This document shows, in pieces, positions 16,970 through 26,676 of a stretch of 49,497 nucleotides of DNA. Origin of the DNA: Alphaproteobacteria bacterium (lineage in GTDB: Bacteria; Pseudomonadota; Alphaproteobacteria; UBA9219); contig JAQVZU010000004.1 of NCBI GenBank assembly GCA_028708035.1, positions 1 to 49,497 on the forward strand, given 5' to 3'. The notes under the pieces were generated by a model. The model did not search any database. It saw nothing but the letters and a program-made list of their open reading frames with translations, and had not been told where the DNA came from. The position numbers were made by a program, and so were the translations under genes. Numbering within the stretch: the stretch's first letter is position 1; every line of letters begins with the position of its first letter.

Positions 16970-18292
16970 TTAAGCCATATGCGCGCCGAGGCCGTTCATC
17001 ATAGCGGCGAAGCCGGGAAAGCTTGTTGCGATAAAGCTGCCGTCGTCAATCGTTACCATCTGTTGGCTTTGCAGGCCAAGGACGAGAAAACTCATGGCGA
17101 TGCGGTGATCCATGGAGGTTTCAATGGTTGCGCCTCCGGCGGGCGGACGGCTTGTGCCGTGGACAAGCAGATCGTCGCCTTCGATCTCGACCTTGATTCC
17201 ACAACGTGACAGGCCTTGCGCCATCAGCGTCAAGCGGTCGCTTTCCTTAACGCGCAGTTCGCCAAGGCCCCGCATGCGGGTGGTCCCGTTGGCGAAGGCG
17301 GCAGCGACGGCGAGAATCGGATATTCGTCTATCATGCTTGGAGCGCGTTCGGGAGGTACGTCGATGCCTGATAATTCGGACGTTGAAGCCATCAGGTCCG
17401 CGACAGGTTCGCCCCCTTCGATGCGCGGATTCGTTTCAACAATTTTTGCGCCCATAAGGCGCAGCACGCCGAACAGTCCGGCGCGGCGTGGGTTAATGCC
17501 AATGTTGCGCAGCGTGATTTTTGAATCCGGGCACAAAAGCGCGGCAACGAGAGGAAATGCCGCAGAGCTGGGGTCCGAGGGGACAGCGATGTTTTGCGCT
17601 TTCAAGCTCGGCTTTCCTGTGATCGAGATAATCTCGGAGTCTTCACGGCGGTCGATTGAGATTGTTGCGCCAAAACTGCGCAGCATATTCTCGGAGTGGT
17701 CGCGGGTAGGGATTTTTTCGACAACGGTCGTAACGCCTTCCGCGCCCAGGCCTGCGAGCAGAATGGCCGATTTGACTTGGGCCGAAGGGACTGGGAGCGT
17801 GTAAACGATGGGCGTGGGGTTGAGTGCACCCGTTATGGAAAGCGGAAGTTTACCGTCGGGGCTCTCGAAGCGCGCGCCCATTTTGGCGAGCGGTTCGATG
17901 ATCCGCGCCATGGGGCGTTTGCGCAGCGAAGAGTCACCGGTAAAATGGGCCGTGAAAGGATTGCCCGCACAGAGGCCTATGAGGAGGCGGGCGGATGTGC
18001 CGCTGTTGCCCACGTCAAGGACTTCGCGAGGAGCATCAAGGCCTTTTGGGCCGACGCCTGTGACATGCCAGACACCTCTTTCGTCCTTTCGGATGTCGGC
18101 GCCCATTGAGCGCAGCGCGGTGACGGTGTGCAGGACATCTTCGCCTTCCAGAAGGCCGCGGATGGTTGTTGTTCCTTCGGCGAGGCCGCCGAGCATGATG
18201 CTGCGGTGAGAGATGCTTTTGTCTCCTGGCGGGATGATATCTCCGCTAAGGCCCGCGGATCGCGAGGAAGAAAGTTTTTGAGGCTCAGTCAT
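16970..18292 (-). CDS. aroA: EPSP synthase (3-phosphoshikimate 1-carboxyvinyltransferase), class II-like
   Basis: A 440-aa shikimate-pathway enzyme joining PEP to shikimate-3-phosphate. It shows PGDKSISHR (Lys25), GNSGTSARL (95-103), the RPMARIIEPL loop, AQVKSAILLAGL, PSMIDEYPILAVAA, LRVKESDRL and DHRIAMSF. Across its length it resembles the class II enzymes of alphaproteobacteria. Gly98 is at the position of Ala100 in the glyphosate-tolerant CP4 enzyme, so this version keeps the usual sensitive-type residue. An ATTGT/ACAAT inverted repeat lies just upstream (about 18293-18309). Confidence 0.96.
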   Translation of the reverse strand: MTEPQKLSSSRSAGLSGDIIPPGDKSISHRSIMLGGLAEGTTTIRGLLEGEDVLHTVTALRSMGADIRKDERGVWHVTGVGPKGLDAPREVLDVGNSGTSARLLIGLCAGNPFTAHFTGDSSLRKRPMARIIEPLAKMGARFESPDGKLPLSITGALNPTPIVYTLPVPSAQVKSAILLAGLGAEGVTTVVEKIPTRDHSENMLRSFGATISIDRREDSEIISITGKPSLKAQNIAVPSDPSSAAFPLVAALLCPDSKITLRNIGINPRRAGLFGVLRLMGAKIVETNPRIEGGEPVADLMASTSELSGIDVPPERAPSMIDEYPILAVAAAFANGTTRMRGLGELRVKESDRLTLMAQGLSRCGIKVEIEGDDLLVHGTSRPPAGGATIETSMDHRIAMSFLVLGLQSQQMVTIDDGSFIATSFPGFAAMMNGLGAHMA

Positions 18293-18363
18293 TGTCGTTA
18301 AACAATAATGTGGTGAAAACTGTTTCTAGGATACGCCGGAGAAAAGAGCTATAGTTTTTGCGC

Positions 18364-18434
18364 GCAATATCGAAGGTGCAATATCGGGGTGGAAGCTAAA
18401 ATCATCCTTGAAATTTTTTAAAAAATCCCGATCT
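18364..18434 (+). promoter_or_regulatory. Sigma32 (RpoH)-type promoter of grpE, with upstream direct repeat
   Basis: CTTGAA at 18407-18412, a 14-base spacer of A/T only, and CCCGATCT at 18427-18434 fit the RpoH consensus (CTTGAA and CCCCATNT) very well and lie 32 bases before the grpE start. Just upstream, GCAATATCG is repeated at 18364-18372 and 18378-18386, 14 bases apart, which could be an operator. No CIRCE element is seen. Confidence 0.7.
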
Positions 18435-18466
18435 TGCGAGGAAGTAAGGACATAAAAGGGATAGAG

Positions 18467-19069
18467 ATGACCGATCCGCAATCCGAAAAGGCTGAAAACG
18501 AGAAGAAAAAGGAAGCGCCCGAAGCGGCTCAAAAAGCTGCCAAGGAGCCTGAAGCCCCCACTGTGACGCCTGAAGCTCGCATTGCCGAGCTCGAAAAGCA
18601 GCTCGCGGAGGCGAAAGATCGCATATTGCGCGAGATGGCCGACGCCGAAAATACGCGACGCCGCGCCCAAAAAGACCGTGAGGATTCCCGGAAATTCGCC
18701 ATCGCCGAATTTTCAAAAGAGATGCTAGGTATTTCGGACAATTTTAATCGCGCACTTGACGCCGCGCCCAAGAATAGCGCCGATCCGACTGTTAAGAATT
18801 TGATCGCGGGCGTGGATGCGATCGAGCGGCAACTTCAGGCGGCTCTTGAAAAGTTCGGAATTAAGAAGCTAGATTCCCTTGATAAGCCGTTTGATCCCAA
18901 TTTTCACCGAGTTATGTCGGAGGTTGATGCTCCCGGCAAGCCTGCGGGGACTGTTGTTCAGGTGCTTCAGGCGGGATATACGATTCACGGGCGGCTTTTG
19001 CGTGAAGCGTTGGTCGCTGTGGCGAAGGGCGGTGCGTCCTCTGAGGGGTGTGTTGACACATCGGCTTAA
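18467..19069 (+). CDS. grpE: DnaK nucleotide-exchange factor GrpE
   Basis: A 200-aa co-chaperone. The N-terminal region is charged and low-complexity, followed by a long coiled-coil (ARIAELEKQLAEAKDRIL, then NTRRRAQKDREDSRKFAIA) and the C-terminal beta domain with FDPNFHRVMSEVD, TVVQVLQAGYTIHGRLLREA and LVAVAKG. GrpE dimers release ADP from DnaK. ATG 18467 has AAAGGG at 18455-18460; the frame extends 11 residues upstream but would start across the promoter. The heat-shock promoter upstream fits its role. Neither dnaK nor hrcA is in the window. Confidence 0.96.
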   Translation: MTDPQSEKAENEKKKEAPEAAQKAAKEPEAPTVTPEARIAELEKQLAEAKDRILREMADAENTRRRAQKDREDSRKFAIAEFSKEMLGISDNFNRALDAAPKNSADPTVKNLIAGVDAIERQLQAALEKFGIKKLDSLDKPFDPNFHRVMSEVDAPGKPAGTVVQVLQAGYTIHGRLLREALVAVAKGGASSEGCVDTSA

Positions 19070-19100
19070 GAGTGGTCCCTTAGCGATCCTTGGACAGGGG

Positions 19101-19120
19101 CATGGAAAAATACTTCCATG
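19101..19120. repeat. Small perfect inverted repeat after grpE
   Basis: CATGGAA-aaatac-TTCCATG forms a 7-bp stem between grpE and the next gene. No T-run follows, so it is not a standard terminator. It would hide the alternative ATG at 19102 of the downstream gene. Confidence 0.35.
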
Positions 19121-19170
19121 TCAAACGATTGGGGGCTAAAGTCCCGGTCTCGGGTGTGGGGTTCGCTTTT

Positions 19171-20247
19171 ATGTCCGAAAATGTCAATGATGACTTTGTG
19201 TTGCCGCCGCGGCGCGAGACTTTCCTCGCGCGGTACCCGCGTAACTTGAAACTCGGGATTACTGCCGTTCTTTTCGCTGCTTTTGTCCTTCCACCGGCGT
19301 TCATTCATGGCCAAAGGCAGCAATACCGAAAACCTCAGGCGTCTTTTCACGAGACGGTGCCGGGGAACGATATAGAAAAAGGGCTTGTTGGCGCGCAGGA
19401 AATTGGGTCGGATGTTCATGCGCCTGCGCTTAACGATCAGAATGACCGCAGTGTCAAACTCAATCCAGCGCCTGATGTGCGCGTGACGGAGGATACTTCC
19501 GAAGGCAGCTTGCCCCGAATCAGCGACGAGGGGTTCAGTCCGTGGCAGGTCTATGCTCGGCCTTTTAACCTTGCGGACAAAAGGCCAAGAATTGCTATTG
19601 TCATCAGCGATTTGGGCATGTCGCGCGTTATGGCCGATCAGGCTATCGTGCAATTGCCACCGACGGTCACATTGTCTTTCGATTCACAGGCTCCTGCGGT
19701 TGCGGCTTGGGGAACGCGCGCGCGACAGGATGGGCATGAAATCCTTGTTCAGCTTCCTGTGGAGCCGTTCGACTATCCAAGGAGCGATCCTGGGCCTAAC
19801 TCGCTTCTGACGAATCTGACCAAAAGCGAAAATCTTTCGCGGCTCATGAAGACCTTGCGGCGGGCAACCGGGTATGTCGGCGTTACGACGACTCTTGCTT
19901 CGCAGCTGACTGCCGATCCGGCGCAGTTCGGGATGATTTTGAATGTATTGCGCGACCGGGGGCTTATGGTGCTTGATTCGCGGGTGGTTTCGCGCGCTGT
20001 CGTTACCGAGACGGCGCGAAACGCGGGAGTTCCCGTAGCATCTGTGACACAAAGGCTCGATGCAGACCTTGCTCCGGAGGCCATTAATGCGGCGCTTGGC
20101 AATCTTGAGAAAACAGCGCTTCAAAGCGGGAGAGCCGTCGGGATTACCGCAGCCACGCCGCTTATGATCAATCTCGTTCAGGCTTGGGCCAAGACACTCC
20201 CCGAGCGCGGCATAGCCCTCGCGCCTTTAAGCTCCATGGTTCAATAA
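19171..20247 (+). CDS. Divergent polysaccharide deacetylase family protein (YibQ-like), probably non-catalytic
   Basis: About 358 aa, with one N-terminal transmembrane helix (KLGITAVLFAAFVLPPAFI), a disordered linker of roughly 90 residues and a C-terminal domain of the YibQ/DUF610 type. Compared with E. coli YibQ the metal-binding positions are changed: IDDFG is [14 protein letters not shown] is GHEILVQLP, INNHMGS is VTTTLAS, and IGHPHP is ITAATP. The fold motifs PVEPFDYPRSDPGPNSLL are kept. As far as I recall other alphaproteobacterial members are similarly altered, so this is likely a structural or regulatory role. The start is uncertain: 19171 (MSENVND) has GGGG nine bases upstream, while 19102 would add 23 residues. 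rppH begins immediately after the stop. Confidence 0.8.
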   Translation: MSENVNDDFVLPPRRETFLARYPRNLKLGITAVLFAAFVLPPAFIHGQRQQYRKPQASFHETVPGNDIEKGLVGAQEIGSDVHAPALNDQNDRSVKLNPAPDVRVTEDTSEGSLPRISDEGFSPWQVYARPFNLADKRPRIAIVISDLGMSRVMADQAIVQLPPTVTLSFDSQAPAVAAWGTRARQDGHEILVQLPVEPFDYPRSDPGPNSLLTNLTKSENLSRLMKTLRRATGYVGVTTTLASQLTADPAQFGMILNVLRDRGLMVLDSRVVSRAVVTETARNAGVPVASVTQRLDADLAPEAINAALGNLEKTALQSGRAVGITAATPLMINLVQAWAKTLPERGIALAPLSSMVQ

Positions 20248-20799
20248 ATGTTACCTCTCGATTTACACAAACTTCCCTATCGGCATGGCGTCGGCGCGGC
20301 TCTTTTCAACAAGGAAGGGCTTGTGCTCGTTGCGGAACGGCGTGACCGCGCGGGCGCATGGCAGATGCCTCAGGGCGGCGTTCAAAAAGGCGAAGAGCCT
20401 CGCAAGGCCGTTCTACGCGAGATGAGGGAAGAAATAGGCACAAACAACGCGCGCATCATTGGCTGCTTGCCCGAGCTTCTGCGTTATGAGTTCCCGGATT
20501 GGCTTCAAAATCGCAGAATCAGCAATGATGGGGCCAACGGGCTTGTCTTTCATGGGAAATATCGAGGACAGGAGCAGGAGTGGTTCGCGCTTCAGTATTT
20601 GGGGGCGGACAGCGAGATAGATCTTTCGGGCAAGGATGAGCCGGAAGCTCCTGAATTTGTTGCGTGGCAGTGGGCTCCGCTTAGGGCCGTGCCCGGAATG
20701 ATCGTTTCCTTCAAGAGGCCCGCATATGACCGGATCGTCGAGGCCTTTCTTCCCATCAGCGAAGCGCTTGCGCGGGGAGAAACGCTTCCGGGGATTTAA
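20248..20799 (+). CDS. rppH: RNA pyrophosphohydrolase RppH (Nudix)
   Basis: A 183-aa Nudix hydrolase that removes pyrophosphate from the 5' end of triphosphorylated RNA and starts its decay. The Nudix box occupies residues 43-65 (GGVQKGEE, then REMREEIGT). The N-terminal PYRHGVGAALF, the AWQMPQGG strand and the YRGQEQEWFALQYLG strand are specific to the RppH/IalA group. The start directly abuts the preceding stop codon (TAA-ATG), so the two genes are translated from one message. The length is slightly above the typical 160-175. Confidence 0.94.
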   Translation: MLPLDLHKLPYRHGVGAALFNKEGLVLVAERRDRAGAWQMPQGGVQKGEEPRKAVLREMREEIGTNNARIIGCLPELLRYEFPDWLQNRRISNDGANGLVFHGKYRGQEQEWFALQYLGADSEIDLSGKDEPEAPEFVAWQWAPLRAVPGMIVSFKRPAYDRIVEAFLPISEALARGETLPGI

Positions 20800-20844
20800 A
20801 GTCGACGCAGTAAAATTAACCTTCTGACCTGGTTTTCATCTCAA

Positions 20845-21810
20845 ATGTATGATCTTTGTGCAATAGGTAACGCTCTTGTCGATATTATTGTTTCTGCGGA
20901 CGATAAGTTTTTGCAGAAGAATGGTATAGTTAAGGGTTCGATGCGCCTAGTCGATGAAAGCGTGGCAAACGATCTGTACGAAAAAACAGGCCCCGCCGTC
21001 GAATTGTCATCCGGAGGTTCTGCGGCGAATACCATTGCCGGAGCCGCTTCCATCGGAATCTCTTGTGCGTACCTTGGGCGAGTCGGCAAAGACGAATTCG
21101 GCGACGTGTTTACCCACGACCTTGCCGCGCAGAATATCCATTTTGCGACAAGACCGTCGGTGGAATCCGCGACCGGCCGCTGTATCATCCTGGTAACTCC
21201 CGACGCGCAGCGGAGCATGAACACGTTTCTCGGCGCGGCATCCGAATTCGGTCCAGAAGACATTGATGCCGAGACGGTGCAATCGTCATCGATCACATAT
21301 CTTGAGGGTTATTTGTTCGACAAGCTGCTGGCGCAAGAAGCTTTTGTGAAGGCAGCCAAGCTTGCGCATCAGGCCAAGCGCAAAGTTGCCTTGACGCTTT
21401 CGGACGTGTTTTGCGTCGAGCGCCATCGCGAAGAGTTTCTGGGGCTCATTCGCAATGGTGTTGACATTCTTTTTGCGAATGAAAACGAAGCCAAAGCGCT
21501 TTGTCAAACGCCGGATCTATCCGGGGTTTTGCATCTTGCTAAGGCGAGCGTCGATATCGCTGTAATTACGCGTAGCGAAAAAGGCGCGATTGTGGTTTCT
21601 GGCGACAACACCTTTGAGGTCCCCGCGAACTTGATTCCCAAAGTGGTCGATACCACGGGAGCAGGCGACCTTTTTGCGGCAGGCTTTCTTTCAGGCCTTT
21701 GCTGGGGCCGCGATCTCGCAGATTGTGGCAAAATTGGTGCAATTGCCGCATCTGAGGTTATCAGCCATTATGGCCCGCGCCCGCAGAAAAAACTCAAAGA
21801 TATCATCTAG
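20845..21810 (+). CDS. PfkB-family sugar/nucleoside kinase (adenosine kinase-like)
   Basis: A 321-aa ribokinase-fold kinase. The N-terminal MYDLCAIGNALVDI strand, the GGSAANTIAG substrate loop, ANENEAKAL and the C-terminal DTTGAGDLFAAGFLSG anion hole with the catalytic Asp mark the family. It most resembles alphaproteobacterial members annotated as adenosine kinase; whether adenosine or another substrate is phosphorylated cannot be decided from motifs. A TTAACC half-site is at 20816-20821, 23 bases before the start. Confidence 0.88.
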   Translation: MYDLCAIGNALVDIIVSADDKFLQKNGIVKGSMRLVDESVANDLYEKTGPAVELSSGGSAANTIAGAASIGISCAYLGRVGKDEFGDVFTHDLAAQNIHFATRPSVESATGRCIILVTPDAQRSMNTFLGAASEFGPEDIDAETVQSSSITYLEGYLFDKLLAQEAFVKAAKLAHQAKRKVALTLSDVFCVERHREEFLGLIRNGVDILFANENEAKALCQTPDLSGVLHLAKASVDIAVITRSEKGAIVVSGDNTFEVPANLIPKVVDTTGAGDLFAAGFLSGLCWGRDLADCGKIGAIAASEVISHYGPRPQKKLKDII

Positions 21811-21925
21811 AAAACGAACGGCAGGGCTAAGTCCTTGCACCGAAACTTTTATCTTCATTTGACCGGTGGGGGCTGCGCGCCTATTGTCCCGGCCATACGT
21901 CGCGCTCATTTTTAGAGGGTCTTTA

Positions 21926-24900
21926 ATGTCAGTAGCCGCAAAACGTTCCCGGTTAAGTTCTAAATCCAGCGTCGCCAAAACCTCTTCTCCGCAAGCTCCC
22001 AAAGATTTTATTGACGCGTTCTACGAGCATGTCCTCCCAGAGGACCTCACTTTGTTCACGAAGGAAGACCAAGCGCGCATCGCGTCGTCGATTTGGAATA
22101 TGGCCATAGCGCGTAAGCCCGGCAAACCGTCTGTGCGCGTCTTCAATCCTTCGCCTGAAATCCATGGTTGGACCGTCGATCATACGGTCATCGAAATTGT
22201 TACTGACGATATGCCGTTCCTTGTCGACTCAGTCACGGGCGTTTTGCAAAAGAATGGCATTACGGTTCATATGGTGATTCACCCGGTCTTGAAGCTGCGG
22301 GAAGGCGACAGGTTCGATTCGCTGATCCATATTCAGATTGACCACTGCTTCGACGCCGCCAAGCTGAAGGCGCTCGAAAACGAAGTCCGCGCAACGCTGG
22401 ACGAGGTCCGCGCCGCGGTGGCGGATTGGCCAAAAATGCTCGATAGAATGCGCGAAGCCATGCCCGAAATTCCTGAGCAGATCGCAAAATCAACTTCTGG
22501 CGACGATCCTGCCGAGCTTCAGGCCTTTATGCAGTGGCTGATTGAAGACAACTTTACGTTCCTGGGCTACCGCGAAATCGATCTTGAAGAGGACAATGAC
22601 ACAGTTTCTGCGATCAAGGTTGTGGAAAGCAGCGGTCTTGGCGTCTTGCGCGACTCCGGCGCGCACATGTTCGGTGGCTTGCGCGATACTGAAAAGCGCC
22701 ATACCGAGGCTTTGGCGAAGTATCACCGGAGAAACGAGGTTCTGTCGATCATGAAAACGCACGCGGTCTCGCGCGTGCACCGCGTGGTTCCGATGGATGC
22801 GATTTTTGTCCGGCGCTTTAACGAAAAAGGCGCGGTGATTTTCGAACGCCTGTTCGTAGGGCTTTTCACTTCCAAGACATACGGGCAAATCCCGCGCGAG
22901 GTCCCGATCTTGCGCAAGAAAATCGAAAATGTCGTCAAGCGGCTTTCTTTCCCGCCGAAGAGCCATAACGGGCGCAATTTGATGCACATTCTGTGCACAT
23001 ATCCGCATGACGAACTGTTTCAGATTCCTGAGGATCAGTTGTATTCGAATGTGCTTGGCATTCTACAGCTTCAGGAACGCGCGCGCGTCGCGCTGTTCTT
23101 GCGCCGCGATCCGTTTGACCGCTATGTCACTTATCTCATCTATGTGCCGCGCGACCGTTATGATTCTGCGCTGCGCAAGCGCATTCAAAAGTATCTGGAA
23201 GAAACGTTCAAGGGAACGGCGGTTACGTGGCAAGCCAATATTGACAACAGCCTTCTTTCTCGCGCTTTTGGCACGATCCGCTTGTCGCCCGACTCGCCAT
23301 TTCCCGACCCGGAAAAGGTCGAGGCAGAAGTGCGCGAAATGTGCCGCACATGGCTGAGCCGGTTGCGCGACAGGCTCGTCGAATCCTACGGAGAAGCCGC
23401 CGCTCTTGCAGAACTGGACCGGTACGGCGACGTCTTCCCGAAAGCCTATCAGGACGCGATCGATCCGGCGGATGCCCTGGAGGATGTTCGCAACCTCAAT
23501 CTTATGCGCAAAAATCCGCGTTTGATGGTCGATATCATCGAGAAGGAAAACGGGCGGCTGTGCCTTAAACTATTGCAGCCCGAACGCCCGTTGCTATTAT
23601 CCGAAAGCCTCCCGTTGATTGAAAATATGGGGCTCAAGATCGACTATATGAGCGGGCCCTACGAAACGCGCCTTAAGGATATGCCGCCGGTCTATATTCA
23701 CGAATTCGTGGGCGTTCCGGCGCGTCCGTCCGAAGCCGCATTCGAAAAAACCAAGCCCGTGTTCGAGGAAATGCTGGCCAAGGTTTGGAGCGGCGAGGCT
23801 GAAAACGATATGTTCAATGGCCTCGCATTGCGCGCGGGCCTCGATTGGCGTTCGGTCGTTCTTTTGAGGTGCTTCGCGCGTTATTTGCGCCAGCTCCGCA
23901 TTCCTTACAGCCACGAAATGATAGCTTCCGCAATGCTGACGCATCCGAATCTTGCGCGGCAGATCTGCGCTCTGTTTATGACCCGCCATAATCCGGCTTT
24001 GAGAAACGCCGAGCGCGACGCCAATACTGCGGCAATCGAAGCCGATGTGACCGGCGCGCTTGCTCAGGTTAACGCGCTGGAGGAAGACCGCATTATCCGC
24101 CGTTATCTTAACCTTGTTCGCGCGTCGCTGCGGACCAACTTTTTCCAAAGAGACGAAGCCGGAAAGCCCAAAACGTACCTGTCGATCAAATTCGATAGCC
24201 GGGCGGTCGATTTTATGCCTCTGCCGAAGCCGCTGTTCGAGATTTTCGTTTACAGTCCGCGCGTGGAAGCCGTTCACTTGCGCGGCGGGAAGGTTGCGCG
24301 CGGCGGTATCCGGTGGTCTGACCGCCGCGACGATTTCCGCAACGAAATTCTCGGCTTGATGAAGGCGCAGATGGTGAAAAACACCGTCATCGTTCCTGTC
24401 GGCTCCAAGGGAGGATTCATTGTCAAGCATCCGCCTGCCGAACAGGATAAGGTGCAGGCTGAGGGCATTGCTTGCTACAAGACGATGATGCAGGGCTTGC
24501 TCGATATCACCGACAACGCGAAGAACGGGAAAATCGTGCCCCCCGTTGACGTTGTTCGCCATGATCCTGACGATCCGTATCTAGTCGTCGCTGCTGACAA
24601 GGGTACGGCCAAGTTCTCGGACATCGCGAACGGCATCTCGCGCGACTATGGATTTTGGCTTGATGACGCCTTTGCTTCGGGAGGCTCGGCTGGTTACGAC
24701 CACAAAGGCATGGGGATCACCGCACGTGGCGCTTGGGAAGCCGTAAAACGCCACTTCCGCGAAATGGGCAAGGATATTCAGTCCGAACCCTTCACGTGCA
24801 TTGGCGTTGGCGATATGTCGGGCGATGTTTTTGGCAACGGCATGCTGCTATCGCCGAAGATGCTATTTATCGGCGCGTTCGACCACCGCCATATATTCTG

Positions 24901-26656
24901 TGATCCGACTCCCGATCCGGTTAAGAGCCGCGCGGAAAGGCAGAGACTGTTCGATTTACCGCGCAGCAAATGGAGCGATTATAACCGCGCACTGATCTCG
25001 AAGGGCGGCGGCGTTTTTGCGAGAACGGAAAAGACGATCAAAATCTCGCCAGAAATGAAGAAAGCTTTCGGAATTGCGGCGGATTCTCTTTCGCCAGCGG
25101 ACCTAATTCAGGCGATGCTTAAGGCCGATGTCGAGCTTTTGTACTTCGGAGGCATTGGCACCTATGTTAAATCGTCGAAGGAGCAGAGCGCTGAAGTCAG
25201 CGACCGCGCGAATGAAGCTTTACGCGTGGATGCATCCGACCTCCGCGCGAAAGTCATCGGCGAAGGAGCGAATCTCGCTCTGACGCAGCGAGGCCGCATC
25301 GAGTATGCTTCAAAAGGCGGGCGGCTTAACACTGACGCCATCGATAACTCGGCGGGCGTCGATACTTCGGATCACGAGGTTAATATCAAGATCCTTCTCC
25401 GCCGCGCCATCGACCGCAAATCATTGACTTTCCCTGCGCGTGACAAGCTGCTTGCCAGCATGACGGGCGAGGTGGGCCGGATGGTTCTGTGTGATAATTA
25501 CTTGCAGACCGAGGCGCTGACAATGGCTGAAGTGCAAGCGGCGGACGTTTTTCCGGTCCATGTTCGCTGTATGCAGATCATGGAGCACGAAGGCCTTCTT
25601 AATCGAGCGGTGGAGTATCTTCCCGATGATGCCGAAATTGAGGAGCGCAAAGAACTGGGCAAAGGCTTGACGCGTCCAGAGATTGCCGTTGTCTTTGCAT
25701 ATGCCAAGCTATGGTTGTATCAGAAGATTCTCGATTCCACGATTCCGGACGATCCCGCGCTGATCCGCGAGGTCGAAAGCTATTTTCCCGAAGCGTTGCG
25801 CAAGTCATACGCAAAGGACATCGCCCACCACCAGTTGCGCCGCGAGATTGTGGCAACGATGGTGACAAACGACCTAATTAACAGGACCGGGGTTCGCGTT
25901 ATGCTTCCGATGGCCGAGCGCGACGACGTTGAAGGCGTTGTCCGCTCATATCTCCTTGCGCGCGAATTGCTTGGTATTTCGGGAATATGGATGGAGATCG
26001 AAGCTTTGGACAATAAAATCTCCGCCTCCGAGCAGATCTCGATGCTGCTTTCTGTTCGAAGCGCGCTCGCAAAGGCAATGGGTCGCCTGATGAACAACCG
26101 CGACGCGCTCACGCGTCTTGACGCCAGCATCAAAGGCCATATCAAGGGCATCGAGAAGCTTAATGTTTGGCTCGAGAAGAACGCCGAAGGAAGGACGCTC
26201 GAAACGGACGAGGCTTTTAAGAACGCGCCTAAGGACCTATCCGCAAAAATTGCCCGCATTCAAATGCTCTCTGGCGCGATTGATCTTTTGGGACTTGCTG
26301 ACAAGAATAAAACACCTATCGCCGATTTGGCCTCGCTGTTCTTCGATCTCGGAAATCGTCTCGAAATCGGGTGGCTTACCCAAACTGCGCTCAAAAAAGC
26401 TCAAAACCTGAAGCAGCGCGAGGTTATGGGCATGGTATGCGAAAGACTTTCGGTCCATCAGCGCAGGCTTACGGTCCTGCTCGCTGCGTCCAAGATAAAG
26501 GGCCAAAGCCAGAAAATCGCCGCATGGGCGCAGAAAAACGCCGATAAGCTTAAGCACTATGATGCCATTGTTACGCGTTGCCGCGCGACTGGAGGGGGAG
26601 TCGATATTGCCACTCTTCTTCTGGCCGACGAGCGCTTGAGCGAATTAACCGCTTAA
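21926..26656 (+). CDS. gdhB: Large NAD-specific glutamate dehydrogenase
   Basis: A 1,576-aa protein of the L_180 GDH class, which oxidises glutamate to 2-oxoglutarate and ammonia with NAD. ATG 21926 has AGAGGG six bases upstream (21914-21919); the 20-residue extension is rejected. The N-terminal half holds ACT-like regulatory regions (VEIVTDDMPFLVDSVTGVLQ). The catalytic core is around residues 690-1200, with GGIRWSDRRDDFRNEILGLM, VPVGSKGGF (Lys near 828), the PPVDVVRHDPDDPYLVVAADK segment and GVGDMSGDVFGNGML. The C-terminal helical part is complete. The length is typical. It stands alone between the kinase and radC. Confidence 0.96.
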   Translation: MSVAAKRSRLSSKSSVAKTSSPQAPKDFIDAFYEHVLPEDLTLFTKEDQARIASSIWNMAIARKPGKPSVRVFNPSPEIHGWTVDHTVIEIVTDDMPFLVDSVTGVLQKNGITVHMVIHPVLKLREGDRFDSLIHIQIDHCFDAAKLKALENEVRATLDEVRAAVADWPKMLDRMREAMPEIPEQIAKSTSGDDPAELQAFMQWLIEDNFTFLGYREIDLEEDNDTVSAIKVVESSGLGVLRDSGAHMFGGLRDTEKRHTEALAKYHRRNEVLSIMKTHAVSRVHRVVPMDAIFVRRFNEKGAVIFERLFVGLFTSKTYGQIPREVPILRKKIENVVKRLSFPPKSHNGRNLMHILCTYPHDELFQIPEDQLYSNVLGILQLQERARVALFLRRDPFDRYVTYLIYVPRDRYDSALRKRIQKYLEETFKGTAVTWQANIDNSLLSRAFGTIRLSPDSPFPDPEKVEAEVREMCRTWLSRLRDRLVESYGEAAALAELDRYGDVFPKAYQDAIDPADALEDVRNLNLMRKNPRLMVDIIEKENGRLCLKLLQPERPLLLSESLPLIENMGLKIDYMSGPYETRLKDMPPVYIHEFVGVPARPSEAAFEKTKPVFEEMLAKVWSGEAENDMFNGLALRAGLDWRSVVLLRCFARYLRQLRIPYSHEMIASAMLTHPNLARQICALFMTRHNPALRNAERDANTAAIEADVTGALAQVNALEEDRIIRRYLNLVRASLRTNFFQRDEAGKPKTYLSIKFDSRAVDFMPLPKPLFEIFVYSPRVEAVHLRGGKVARGGIRWSDRRDDFRNEILGLMKAQMVKNTVIVPVGSKGGFIVKHPPAEQDKVQAEGIACYKTMMQGLLDITDNAKNGKIVPPVDVVRHDPDDPYLVVAADKGTAKFSDIANGISRDYGFWLDDAFASGGSAGYDHKGMGITARGAWEAVKRHFREMGKDIQSEPFTCIGVGDMSGDVFGNGMLLSPKMLFIGAFDHRHIFCDPTPDPVKSRAERQRLFDLPRSKWSDYNRALISKGGGVFARTEKTIKISPEMKKAFGIAADSLSPADLIQAMLKADVELLYFGGIGTYVKSSKEQSAEVSDRANEALRVDASDLRAKVIGEGANLALTQRGRIEYASKGGRLNTDAIDNSAGVDTSDHEVNIKILLRRAIDRKSLTFPARDKLLASMTGEVGRMVLCDNYLQTEALTMAEVQAADVFPVHVRCMQIMEHEGLLNRAVEYLPDDAEIEERKELGKGLTRPEIAVVFAYAKLWLYQKILDSTIPDDPALIREVESYFPEALRKSYAKDIAHHQLRREIVATMVTNDLINRTGVRVMLPMAERDDVEGVVRSYLLARELLGISGIWMEIEALDNKISASEQISMLLSVRSALAKAMGRLMNNRDALTRLDASIKGHIKGIEKLNVWLEKNAEGRTLETDEAFKNAPKDLSAKIARIQMLSGAIDLLGLADKNKTPIADLASLFFDLGNRLEIGWLTQTALKKAQNLKQREVMGMVCERLSVHQRRLTVLLAASKIKGQSQKIAAWAQKNADKLKHYDAIVTRCRATGGGVDIATLLLADERLSELTA

Positions 26657-26676
26657 CTTCGCTTCCTTGATTTTTG

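Noticed and set aside
16970-18292. Glyphosate-tolerant EPSP synthase because it is class II-like
   Set aside because: The key position carries Gly98 rather than the Ala of the tolerant CP4 enzyme, so tolerance is not supported.
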